NCBI GenBank assembly: GCA_965215445.1
Contig: CBDCDT010000002.1
Coordinates: 620,001 to 684,000, forward strand
DNA: 64,000 bases
From: CBDBLK01 sp965215445
Lineage (GTDB): Bacteria; Bdellovibrionota; Bacteriovoracia; Bacteriovoracales; Bacteriovoracaceae
Direction of reading: 5' to 3'
Made by a program: the position numbers and the translations under genes. The notes beneath the pieces were generated by a model. The model was not told where the DNA came from and made no database searches. It saw nothing but the letters and a program-made list of their open reading frames with translations. This document shows, piece by piece, positions 20,233 through 28,890 of this stretch; the first letter of the stretch is position 1, and every line of letters begins with the position of its first letter.

Positions 20233-21735
20233 TCAGAGTTCAAAAATTTTGAGGAATATCTTCACTCTGCCTTCAAAGTGACTATCGAGCAGACAAATAA
20301 GCATATATATGAGGTAAATCATATTCCTATGAGAACGCCTTCTATTCATTTTTTGAAAAATAAACTCCAAAGAAATTAAACTAAGCAAGACAATAACCCA
20401 TATCGGCAAGAAATTTTTAACCAGATTCGCATCAAAAATAAGGCCATAAATAAATAAAACTGCTAGGGCCGCAATTAATTGTTTTAAACGTTCACTATCT
20501 ACCTTAAAAGCTTCAAAGTATTTTTGACCTGGAATAAGATATTTTAAAATAAAAATGAAAATACCAAATAAAGCAAGTATAAAAAACGCTTTTTGATTAA
20601 ATATATCTCCCAGACTCTTTAAATAATTGTAATTTAAAGCGTTGGGGCCAGAAAAAATATTAGGATGTGTAAGTATAACAAATAAACACAATCCTCCGCC
20701 CAAAAGAGAATACTTCAATACTTGACGACGAAACCAAGTAGTTGATTCACCCAGAAAGAAAAAATAAATTAAGACGATTTGGATAAAAAATAAAAAACTC
20801 CAAGATTGATTTATAATACTCCCATAATAATTCATAAGGCCTAAAAACAAACCAGTACGATAACTTGAAGATTTAATTACCCACATAAATGTCCAAACCC
20901 AAAGCAATGAATAAGTGGCCTGATAAGATGCACCGTAGTCAAAAGCAAGAATTTTAGAAAATGACCAAGAAGATAATAAAGAAAAAACTCCCAATAAGCT
21001 TAATCTGCGAGAAACAAAAAACCTAAAAAATGTATAAAGAACAAGTAGAAAAAAACCTATATCAACAAAATAAAAATGCATACTCCATGCCAACTTAAAT
21101 AAATCGGGATAACGATAAAAGGGATAGTAATTAATACGCAAAAAATGCCACAGATGAGTATGCGTTTGGCCACTTTCATCAAAAAAGAACTTCAATGCCT
21201 CTTCAAAATTAATTTTAGGAAGTTCGGGTACAGAAACAACAAATAAAATAAATATTAATCCAACTAAAGTTTTTTCAAATCTATCAAGGTATTTAAATTC
21301 GGAAAAATTGGTTGAAACAGACTCTCGGATAATTTTCCCACGAGTTGGCCATGAGTAAAAAAATCCCAATAAAACCCATGTTATCCAAAAAATATTGTAA
21401 ATCCATTTATGAGAAAAGAAAGAAATAAGATTGAAATACAAAATAAAGAAAAATTTTCCCAAAAAAAGCCTATAAACGACCCTATCCATGGAAGAATTAA
21501 TACGAAAATAAACTTCGATTCTATGGTCAATCTCCTTTCCTAAGAAAAACCATTGACCAATAATAAAGAGGATATAAAAAATAATCATCAAGGCCTGAAG
21601 GCCTTGATTGAGATGCAATGATTTTGGAATTAAAATGGGAATGAGTAAAAAACTAAAGTAAGTAATCAAGCGGATTAAAAAAAATTTTGATTTTAAAACT
21701 AAAATTCCTGGATTTTGATGCACAAAACTTTTCAT
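20233..21735 (-). CDS. Polytopic membrane protein of unknown function
   Basis: About 500 residues from ATG 21735 (the frame opens at a TTG at 21765). Some eleven hydrophobic segments spread over the whole length and short loops rich in aromatic residues. One longer soluble loop near residues 170-220 contains HTHLWHFLRINYY. No family was recognised; layout could fit a lipid- or polyprenyl-linked transferase or a transporter. A perfect 9-base stem with 4-base loop (21588-21609, ATCAAGGCC/GGCCTTGAT) lies inside the gene near its 5' end. It is divergent from fliD. Confidence 0.7.
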   Translation of the reverse strand: MKSFVHQNPGILVLKSKFFLIRLITYFSFLLIPILIPKSLHLNQGLQALMIIFYILFIIGQWFFLGKEIDHRIEVYFRINSSMDRVVYRLFLGKFFFILYFNLISFFSHKWIYNIFWITWVLLGFFYSWPTRGKIIRESVSTNFSEFKYLDRFEKTLVGLIFILFVVSVPELPKINFEEALKFFFDESGQTHTHLWHFLRINYYPFYRYPDLFKLAWSMHFYFVDIGFFLLVLYTFFRFFVSRRLSLLGVFSLLSSWSFSKILAFDYGASYQATYSLLWVWTFMWVIKSSSYRTGLFLGLMNYYGSIINQSWSFLFFIQIVLIYFFFLGESTTWFRRQVLKYSLLGGGLCLFVILTHPNIFSGPNALNYNYLKSLGDIFNQKAFFILALFGIFIFILKYLIPGQKYFEAFKVDSERLKQLIAALAVLFIYGLIFDANLVKNFLPIWVIVLLSLISLEFIFQKMNRRRSHRNMIYLIYMLICLLDSHFEGRVKIFLKIFEL

Positions 21736-21946
21736 GTCACAAACAACATCTAGTATTTTAATCAACTTAAGCTTTTATAGTTTATCGGGATTTGTAAGAT
21801 TTGTATGGCCTCAAATTTAACAAGTTAAGGCCGCTATTTCATGCAAAATCTGCCTTTTTTATATTGCGTTGCTTCATTTTTCTGTCGTGTTAATCTTCAA
21901 TAAAGAGCAAGTTTTTTAATTTCTCTTACTTTTGCGAGGTAAATCC

Positions 21947-23341
21947 TTGGGAATTTCTTTCGGCTCCATTAATACAGGCCTTCCTAAAGACATAGTCAAA
22001 CAGATTATCGAGGCAGAAAAGGTTCCCATTCAAAGAATGGAAAATCGAAAGGAAAATGTAGAGGAACAAAGAAAATTAGTCGGAGAACTCATTGATCTAA
22101 CACAAGCTGTAAAAAAAGACCTTACCAACAATGTAAATTCTCTTTCCTTATCGGAACTTAAAATCGAAGCAAATAATGAATTAGTTGACGTCAGTGTTGA
22201 TAAAAATGCAGCAAGCGTAGGCAGTCATCAATTTGAAGTTCTCCAATTGGCCCAAAGGTCTTCTGCTTTGTCTTCGGGATTTGAGGACCCTAATGAATCC
22301 TACATTGGCGTAGGCCTTATACGATACAATCTTCCCAACGGCGAAACAAAAGAAATCTATATAGATTCAAACAATTCCAGTTTGAATGGAATAGCAGGAC
22401 TTCTTAATTCTGATTCAAGAAGTGGAGTTCGCGCCAACGTGATTAATGATGGCTCGGGATCAAAAAATCCTTGGCGTCTTTTAATTAGTTTAAAAGATTC
22501 CGGGCAAGAGTTTTTAGCAGAATTTCCTTATTTTTATTTTGTAGATGGAGAAAGCGATTTTTATCTTGAAAAAGAAAAGGAGGCACAAAACGCCATTATC
22601 AAGATTGATGGTTTTGAAATTGAGGCCCCTGAAAACAAAATCAAGAATATTATCCCAGGATTGACAATCGATCTTAAAAAAGCAAATCCCAACGATGTTT
22701 TTGATATTAAGATTACTCAAGATAATGAGGCCATCTCTGGCAAAATAGATAATATTTTCAATGGCATCAATAAAATCCTTGAGTTTATAAAAAAACAAAA
22801 TGAACTCGATGAAAGTTCCGATACGACAAAAACTTTGGGTGGTGACCTCATTCTTCAAACTATAGAATCCCGAATAAGGTCTGCCATTTTCAAAAATATT
22901 GACACTTCTTCCGGATATAGAAGAATCGGAGACATTGGGATAACTTTTCAAAGAGATGGGCAATTAAATATTGATAAAAAAAAGTTTGACAGCGCACTGG
23001 CCGAAAATTGGCAAATGGTTTCTGAAATTCTAACAGGTCGAACCAGTTCAAATGGAGTCAAAACCCAAGGATTTCTTGGAAGTTTTAAAAATACAATTGA
23101 TGCGCTTCTGACATTCCCCAATGGCCCTTTAATCAATAGAGATAAAGGGCTTCAAAGCAAGATTAGTCAAATTGATCGTAGAATAGAAGATCGTCAAAGA
23201 ATTATAGATCAAAAAGAACGCACACTAAAAGATAAATTTGCTCGATTGGAAGGAATCATAGCAAAAATTAAAACTCAAGGTGCCGGATTAGCATCACTTA
23301 CTTCAGCACCGGCACCAACTGTGCCTACTACTCAACTCTAA
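21947..23341 (+). CDS. fliD: Flagellar filament capping protein FliD
   Basis: 464 residues. Distal cap on which flagellin subunits fold. Seen: N-terminal FGSINTGLPKDIVKQIIEAE followed by a coiled coil, which is the FliD_N block; a middle variable domain with VLQLAQRSS; and a C-terminal FliD_C block (GDIGITFQRDGQLNIDKKKF) with a final coiled coil before a short Pro/Thr tail. The frame opens at TTG 21932, but TTG 21947 has a GAGG seven bases upstream and puts the conserved block at the very N-terminus, as in other FliD proteins. It heads a flagellar operon with fliS 21 bases downstream. Confidence 0.94.
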   Translation: MGISFGSINTGLPKDIVKQIIEAEKVPIQRMENRKENVEEQRKLVGELIDLTQAVKKDLTNNVNSLSLSELKIEANNELVDVSVDKNAASVGSHQFEVLQLAQRSSALSSGFEDPNESYIGVGLIRYNLPNGETKEIYIDSNNSSLNGIAGLLNSDSRSGVRANVINDGSGSKNPWRLLISLKDSGQEFLAEFPYFYFVDGESDFYLEKEKEAQNAIIKIDGFEIEAPENKIKNIIPGLTIDLKKANPNDVFDIKITQDNEAISGKIDNIFNGINKILEFIKKQNELDESSDTTKTLGGDLILQTIESRIRSAIFKNIDTSSGYRRIGDIGITFQRDGQLNIDKKKFDSALAENWQMVSEILTGRTSSNGVKTQGFLGSFKNTIDALLTFPNGPLINRDKGLQSKISQIDRRIEDRQRIIDQKERTLKDKFARLEGIIAKIKTQGAGLASLTSAPAPTVPTTQL

Positions 23342-23362
23342 TTTGTTAGGAGGAATAAAAAC

Positions 23363-23746
23363 ATGAGCTATGGGTTTGGTGCCTACAAAAAAACATCTGT
23401 TCACACTGCAAGTAAAGAACAAATTCTTCTTATGCTCTATCAAGGGGCCATTAGAAACTGCAAAAAGGCCATACAATCTATTGAACAAAAAAATGTAGCA
23501 AAAAAAGGCGAATACATAGGAAAGTTGCAAGATATTATCATAGAACTTAATAATAGCCTTGATTTTGAAGTTGGTGGAGATGTCGCAAAAGACCTTAGCG
23601 CACTTTACGATTATCTGCTTTTCTCCAGTACACAGGCCAATATAAAAATTGAAAAAAAACACCTTGAAGATTGTTTACAAGTTTTAACAACTCTCTATGA
23701 CGGTTGGTCAGAGGCCATCAAAAAACTACAAATTGAAAAAAAGTAA
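23363..23746 (+). CDS. fliS: Flagellin export chaperone FliS
   Basis: 127 residues, usual length. Cytoplasmic four-helix chaperone that keeps flagellin unfolded for export. Seen: the family signature near the N-terminus, ASKEQILLMLYQGAIRNCKK, and the helical remainder with VAKDLSALYDYLLFSSTQAN. A strong AGGAGG precedes the ATG. Position directly after fliD is the conserved gene order. Confidence 0.95.
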   Translation: MSYGFGAYKKTSVHTASKEQILLMLYQGAIRNCKKAIQSIEQKNVAKKGEYIGKLQDIIIELNNSLDFEVGGDVAKDLSALYDYLLFSSTQANIKIEKKHLEDCLQVLTTLYDGWSEAIKKLQIEKK

Positions 23747-23754
23747 AATCGTTT

Positions 23755-24162
23755 ATGCTGGAATCTGCTAGAAAGCTTATTGCAAGATATATTGATTTGG
23801 TAAATTATATCTTATCGTCAACAATACATATAATAGAATATGCCAAAAATGATCACATTGAAGAAATGGAATCCTCCATCCAGAACCGAGAAAGGCTCAT
23901 TAATCAACTTGCTGAAGTCAGAGAAAAAATAGACTATTTAGTTAATGAATTTACATCTGTAAAAATTCATGGCCCAGAATCCACCCTAATTAAATCTTGG
24001 ATCAAAGATTCTTTTGCTTTATCGAGCATAGTTCAAGATACCAATCAATATCTGATTGATTATCTTATGTATAAAAAAAGTAAAATGTCTAAAGAAATTG
24101 CCTCTATTTTTGAATTTCAATCAAAGTTCAAAGGCTATAATTTGAATAATGTAAAGAAATAA
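23755..24162 (+). CDS. Helical protein, probable FliT/FlgN-like flagellar chaperone
   Basis: 135 residues, almost wholly alpha-helical and charged, beginning eight bases after fliS. No diagnostic motif, but size, helical pattern and position (fliD-fliS-x) match FliT, the export chaperone for FliD. Assignment rests on context. A second helical protein of similar size ends this flagellar stretch at 28890. Confidence 0.6.
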   Translation: MLESARKLIARYIDLVNYILSSTIHIIEYAKNDHIEEMESSIQNRERLINQLAEVREKIDYLVNEFTSVKIHGPESTLIKSWIKDSFALSSIVQDTNQYLIDYLMYKKSKMSKEIASIFEFQSKFKGYNLNNVKK

Positions 24163-24182
24163 GTTTAAACACATAAGTTTCA

Positions 24183-24212
24183 TTGACAAATATGCCAATC
24201 AAAGACGATAAT
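24183..24212 (+). promoter_or_regulatory. Predicted sigma-70-type promoter
   Basis: TTGACA at 24183-24188, 18-base spacer, GATAAT at 24207-24212, in the 137-base gap before the Maf-like gene. The leader would be about 80 bases. This suggests the glycosyltransferase genes can be expressed separately from fliD-fliS. Pattern-based only. Confidence 0.55.
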
Positions 24213-24299
24213 TGGAAGTATAAATACCATTGAAATGGTCGTTGTGTTTGGCCATTCACATTTGTTGTTACAAATTCAAAGATATTCTTTAGGCATAAT

Positions 24300-24974
24300 A
24301 TGAAAAAATCTGATTTTAATTATGACCTAGAAATAAAATTTTCAAAAACCGGTCTCCCCATTCCCCTCGTTAATGGAACGCATCTCCATTCTAATTATAA
24401 TCCTGAAAGAGAGGCTGAAGGATTTGTTACGCAAAATGAAGGCATTATCTCAAGATCGGGCCGTATTCTCTTGTTTGGACTAGGTTTTGGATACCACATT
24501 CATCAATTAGAATTCAAGCTGAAAATGATTTATGGAGAAACTTATAGTGTTTATATCATTGAACCGAATCAAAATGTTTATCAAGAGTGTTTAAGAAAAA
24601 AACTTTGCAGTCCTAATAATAGGATAAAAATATTTTGTAAAAATTTGATTCAAGATTATTTTCAAGATGTAGATTTAATTAATTTTATGTCTGAACGCCC
24701 AACGGTTCTTCCACATCCTGCCAGTTTTGGTTTATATAAATCTTTTTTTAAAGCGTTCATGGGATATAAGGCCCCAAAGGATATTAATTCCATGATTCAT
24801 TTTGTTGAGAGCACTCATTTAAAAAACTATTTAGAAACCAATCACGCAAATAGCTCTATAGAAGAAATTTACAACAATATTTCAAAGAAAGAATACCTTC
24901 TTAAAATTCCAGATCATCTTTTTCTCGCGCTTAAAGGGATGTCTGCTGATAGTGAGAATAAAAAAATAACATGA
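24300..24974 (+). CDS. Stand-alone Maf N-terminal-like domain (flagellar glycosylation)
   Basis: 224 residues. The segment SRSGRILLFGLGFGYHIHQL followed by YIIEPNQNVYQE resembles the N-terminal Rossmann-like domain of Maf (motility accessory factor) proteins, which attach nonulosonic acids to flagellin; the upstream NYNPEREAEGF also fits. Full Maf proteins are about 600-700 residues and have a central transferase domain that is missing here. It overlaps the next gene by four bases (ATGA) and follows the FliD/FliS genes. A truncated or split Maf partner of the GT9 protein is the favoured reading; confidence is moderate because the match is by eye. Confidence 0.6.
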   Translation: MKKSDFNYDLEIKFSKTGLPIPLVNGTHLHSNYNPEREAEGFVTQNEGIISRSGRILLFGLGFGYHIHQLEFKLKMIYGETYSVYIIEPNQNVYQECLRKKLCSPNNRIKIFCKNLIQDYFQDVDLINFMSERPTVLPHPASFGLYKSFFKAFMGYKAPKDINSMIHFVESTHLKNYLETNHANSSIEEIYNNISKKEYLLKIPDHLFLALKGMSADSENKKIT

Positions 24975-26671
24975 AGAATATTTTAATTATAAATCTAAAA
25001 AGATTAGGGGATATTTATCAAGGATTACATTTAGTCAATTCAATATATAAGAGTAGTCCTGAAAGCAAAATATACTATCTGATATTTGAAGAATTTAAGC
25101 AAGTGGCAGATTGTTTTCCCAACATTCAAAAAACTTTTACAATCCCTAGAAAAAAAATCATTACATTTTACAAAAATCCTATCTACAGCATGGGCCTTGG
25201 TCTTAATGAACTAGAAAAATCACTTCGCCCAATTATAGACCTCTCTTGGGATAGCATTATTAATTTTTCAAAAGATTTGACCAGCACCTACATCACAAGC
25301 TATATAAGCAAATCGACCAACTCTCATTTCTCTGGAATAAGATTTTCAGACAAACAAACTATTGAGTACAGTAATTTTTGGGCCAATCTTTACAATGATG
25401 TGTTAAGCTCCGACTTTCCATCCCCATTCAATGCAATAGATACTATACATTTGCAATCAAATCTAGTTTTTGCCTACGAAAAAAGTAAAGTACAAACAAA
25501 TATTCAATACGATGAAATTGTCATCAATAATTTTAATATACTAAAAAGTTCTAATAAGTCTTTAAAAAAAATACTAGGATTTCAAATTACATCATCTAAA
25601 AAAGAAAAAGAAATACCTTTCAAGATCATTACTCAACTTTTACAAATGTACTTGGATACTTCTGATCTACTTCCAATTATTTTAATAGCTCCCAACGATG
25701 AAGAACGATCCATGGCCAACAAAATCAACAAGGCCTTAAGTAAAAAAATTATCAATATTGAAGCGGATCTTACCGCACTTCCTTCCGTAATCAAAAAATT
25801 AGACATAGTAATAACTCCAGATACTTTGGTAAAACATGTCTGTGATATAGTTGGAACTCCTTGTTTGGAAATCAGTTTGGGCCCAGCACCATTATTTCTG
25901 CAAGGCACATCTAATCCTAAAAGTAGAATATTAAGTTACAGAACCGACAAAAGACATTTTTCTTATAAAACCAATTCTGATGATTTCTTAGACAGAAAAT
26001 TATTAAGTCCTCAAGATATTTTTCAATGCTCTAAATTAGTTTTGGGAGATTTAGATAAAAATTCTATTTTCGATCAAAAAACGCAATGGAGCCTTTATTC
26101 TCCCATAAAAGATGAATTTGGAACATTTTTAGTAAACGAAAGTGGATTTATAAATCCAGATTTTGAATTGAGAAGAGTTTTTTCCAGACAAATAATTCTA
26201 AAAATTTCCAAAAAAACACCTTCTGAAAAAATATTAGAATATATTATTAATAATTTTAATGAAGATGTTATCAAATCATGGATTGAAAATGAAAAAATGG
26301 GAGTCATTAATCTAACTAAATCTATTCTCTCCGTTTTAAGATTTTTGATTCAGGCCCAAGAAAACGAAATGAAATCGTCTCTTTTTATAAAATCGTTAGG
26401 GCATCTTCTTGACCATTGTTATGATAACAAACTGGCCACAGCACTCGTTTTAATTTTTAGAGGGCAACTGGAAACTATTTCAACAGGCCCCAAGAAAAAT
26501 AATTTTAAGGAAGTTGAAAATATCATTTATAAATTAAAAAATTATGCCCAAATTACCATGATTTGTCTCGAAGAGTTAGAAACTATGGTGGCACATAAAA
26601 AACAAATATATAAAGCAAACGCATCCAAAACATCGATCGCGAAGGCACATACCCAGGAGCACATATTTTGA
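24971..26671 (+). CDS. GT9 (heptosyltransferase-type) glycosyltransferase with C-terminal extension
   Basis: 566 residues. N-terminus MKNILIINLKRLGDIYQGLH is the ADP-heptose transferase (GT9) start, and the second Rossmann domain has the family motif IVITPDTLVKHVCDIVGTPCLEI. Residues from about 370 to 566 are a helical extension not found in LPS heptosyltransferases. Position in the flagellar operon and coupling to the Maf-like gene suggest it glycosylates flagellin, or another filament component, rather than lipid A core. Acceptor and sugar donor cannot be read from sequence. Confidence 0.8.
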   Translation: MKNILIINLKRLGDIYQGLHLVNSIYKSSPESKIYYLIFEEFKQVADCFPNIQKTFTIPRKKIITFYKNPIYSMGLGLNELEKSLRPIIDLSWDSIINFSKDLTSTYITSYISKSTNSHFSGIRFSDKQTIEYSNFWANLYNDVLSSDFPSPFNAIDTIHLQSNLVFAYEKSKVQTNIQYDEIVINNFNILKSSNKSLKKILGFQITSSKKEKEIPFKIITQLLQMYLDTSDLLPIILIAPNDEERSMANKINKALSKKIINIEADLTALPSVIKKLDIVITPDTLVKHVCDIVGTPCLEISLGPAPLFLQGTSNPKSRILSYRTDKRHFSYKTNSDDFLDRKLLSPQDIFQCSKLVLGDLDKNSIFDQKTQWSLYSPIKDEFGTFLVNESGFINPDFELRRVFSRQIILKISKKTPSEKILEYIINNFNEDVIKSWIENEKMGVINLTKSILSVLRFLIQAQENEMKSSLFIKSLGHLLDHCYDNKLATALVLIFRGQLETISTGPKKNNFKEVENIIYKLKNYAQITMICLEELETMVAHKKQIYKANASKTSIAKAHTQEHIF

Positions 26672-26811
26672 ATGCCATCTTTGAAGAATCTCAAACTATT
26701 ATCTCGGAAATTCAAGAGAGATTGAATAAAAACGAAATTTTATCTGAAGAAGATATTATAAACCTTCTATGTATTAATTTGATAAGAGAAGAAATTGGAA
26801 TTCAAGAATAA
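26668..26811 (+). CDS. Small acidic helical protein (47 residues) between the two GT9 genes
   Basis: TTG start at 26668 overlaps the stop of the preceding GT9 gene (TTGA), with AGGAG eight bases upstream. It encodes 47 residues, strongly charged and helical (ISEIQERLNKNEILSEED and on to REEIGIQE), and overlaps the next GT9 start by 17 bases. The good ribosome-binding site, coupling on both sides and consistent codon use support a real gene. It is too small for family assignment; a regulatory or bridging partner of the GT9 enzymes is possible. Confidence 0.55.
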   Translation: MNAIFEESQTIISEIQERLNKNEILSEEDIINLLCINLIREEIGIQE

Positions 26812-28459
26812 TTATAAAATATGCCTGATTCAGATTGCTAGAACTGGTGACATCCTACAAGTTCTACAACTGGCCAAAATGTTTAAAGAAACCCACCCAA
26901 ATATCCATCTATCATTGATATCCAGGTCTCAGTTTGGAGTCCCTATTAAATTTCTCTTAGAAAAAGCATTTGACAAATTATACTTCCTCGATTTTAAGAA
27001 AATCATTAGAGAAGAATTTAAATGTTTCAAAGATGTCAGAGATGCTATCAACAACAATATCAACGAAATTAGCAATGATAATATAGATGTTCTTATCAAT
27101 TTAAGCTTCTCTAAAACCTCAAATTATTTATGCTCTTCTATTAAATCAAAATATAAATTGGGAACCCGAATAGACCCTTATAATAAAATCATTGTCACAG
27201 ATCAATGGTCTCAATTAATCTTTTCCATGGTTATGAGAGGAGCAAATAACCCATTTAATCTCGTCGATATCTACAAAGGAATACTTGGGTTAAACTGCAA
27301 TTCAAAGCTCTCAAATGAAATAGCAACTAGAAATAAAGACTTGAAAGTTATTGTCCACCCCTTTTCAAGCCACCCTAAAAAGCATTGGCATCCTCATAGA
27401 TGGGCCGAGATATTTGTAAGCATGCTGAAATCGAGAAGAGATTTAAGTATATATTTAATTGGTAGCGAAAACGAAATCGAAAAAGCAAATTCTATAACCA
27501 AAAACCCTATTCTTTCCAATTTCAAAAAGCGCATCAAAAACCTCTGTGGAAAAACAACTATGGAGGGCCTATATGAAGTTTTAAAGGCCAGTACACATTT
27601 TATTGGCCACGATTCGATGGCCAGTCATTTGGCAAAAACAGTAGACAAACCAACCTTAACTTTTGCTCTTGGAACAGCAAGGCCAATAGAAACTATTCCT
27701 TATGGAAAGAAATCTTTTGTTGTAGTTCCCAAAACAAAATGCTTCCCTTGCTTTCCCAAAGATAAATGCGATTATTACCAATGCCATGATGATATAAACT
27801 TTCATGCTGCTGTAAATATTATCGAATCGTTCTTAAATGAAGGAAGTATTAATTACAATCAAATAAAAGAAATCACTTCTTCATTATATTTGAAAAATTT
27901 AAATATCTATGAAACTTATTTTCACGAAACAGGATTCATAGATTTGAGAAAAATAAACTCCAATTTTTTATCGACAAAAGAAGTCTTCGCAAAACTTTTA
28001 AGAATTGGATACCTTTTTAGATTTTTAGAAAAAGAAGAGAATCACGAACATTTTGACCTGGATGCGCAGACTATTTCTCAACTTGAACATCTAAAAAAAG
28101 GAACTCAATATTTACAAGAATTATCTGAATTTGGAAAAGAGTATTCCAAAAAAGTATTTTTAGAAGCAAAATCTAAAACACTTTCAATAGATAAAATAAA
28201 GAGTCTGTGTGAACAAATTGATAAAATTGATTGCCTCAAACGACAACTAGAACAAAGCTACCCTCTTCTAGCACCCATAGTTGATTTTTATGACGTTGTT
28301 AAAAGCAACATGCAACAAGAAAATATTCTACAACTGGCCGACGCAAGTTTTAATATTTACCAAGATTGCTCATTGATGAATAAGGTTATTTATAATTTGA
28401 TAGAAAATACTATTATTCAAAGTAGTTTCCATTCAGAAAAAAAACTAAAGGAAGTTTAA
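26795..28459 (+). CDS. GT9 (heptosyltransferase-type) glycosyltransferase with cysteine cluster and C-terminal extension
   Basis: 554 residues from TTG 26795. N-terminal ICLIQIARTGDILQVLQLAK and the donor-site region VHPFSSHPKKHWHPHRWAEI, then THFIGHDSMASHLAKTVDKP, are GT9 features. A cysteine cluster KTKCFPCFPKDKCDYYQC lies near residue 315-332, as in several GT9 enzymes where it may bind metal. From about residue 350 a helical extension follows, similar in size to that of the preceding GT9 protein, so the two are diverged paralogues. Likely acts with it on flagellin. Confidence 0.8.
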   Translation: MEFKNNYKICLIQIARTGDILQVLQLAKMFKETHPNIHLSLISRSQFGVPIKFLLEKAFDKLYFLDFKKIIREEFKCFKDVRDAINNNINEISNDNIDVLINLSFSKTSNYLCSSIKSKYKLGTRIDPYNKIIVTDQWSQLIFSMVMRGANNPFNLVDIYKGILGLNCNSKLSNEIATRNKDLKVIVHPFSSHPKKHWHPHRWAEIFVSMLKSRRDLSIYLIGSENEIEKANSITKNPILSNFKKRIKNLCGKTTMEGLYEVLKASTHFIGHDSMASHLAKTVDKPTLTFALGTARPIETIPYGKKSFVVVPKTKCFPCFPKDKCDYYQCHDDINFHAAVNIIESFLNEGSINYNQIKEITSSLYLKNLNIYETYFHETGFIDLRKINSNFLSTKEVFAKLLRIGYLFRFLEKEENHEHFDLDAQTISQLEHLKKGTQYLQELSEFGKEYSKKVFLEAKSKTLSIDKIKSLCEQIDKIDCLKRQLEQSYPLLAPIVDFYDVVKSNMQQENILQLADASFNIYQDCSLMNKVIYNLIENTIIQSSFHSEKKLKEV

Positions 28460-28467
28460 AGCAAAAA

Positions 28468-28890
28468 ATGAAATATGAACAAAATTTCCAAGGCAATATT
28501 GATCTTGTATCTCAATCCCTTGACGATTGCTATGTCTATATTGATGCCCTTGTTGAAAAAATACAAGAATTTGCAGCGTGCTATAAAAAAAGCGACTTCC
28601 TTTTGGCAAATAAAATATTTTCTGAAATTATCGACATCTTAGATATTTATACTCAGCTCTTTTCTAAAACTTACAACACTATAAAATCCACCTACTCTCT
28701 TAAAGTCAAACAAATAGATGCGATTCAAGACTTGGAGACGGGCCTACTTTCCATTTTAAAACATATACTTTCAGCAAAACAAAAAGAAGACATGATTATG
28801 ATTGGTGATTTATTAGAAAATGACCTTATAGGCAATTTAAACCAATGGAAAACACAAGTTATTCCAATTTTATTTAAAAGTATTGTTTAA
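28468..28890 (+). CDS. Helical protein of unknown function, flagellar operon
   Basis: 140 residues, all helical, with no recognised motif. It follows the second GT9 gene by 8 bases and closes the flagellar/glycosylation run. Size and pattern would suit an export chaperone (FlgN/FliT-like), but evidence is only contextual. Its TAA shares the palindrome TTAA with the stop of the convergent ABC transporter gene. Confidence 0.5.
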   Translation: MKYEQNFQGNIDLVSQSLDDCYVYIDALVEKIQEFAACYKKSDFLLANKIFSEIIDILDIYTQLFSKTYNTIKSTYSLKVKQIDAIQDLETGLLSILKHILSAKQKEDMIMIGDLLENDLIGNLNQWKTQVIPILFKSIV

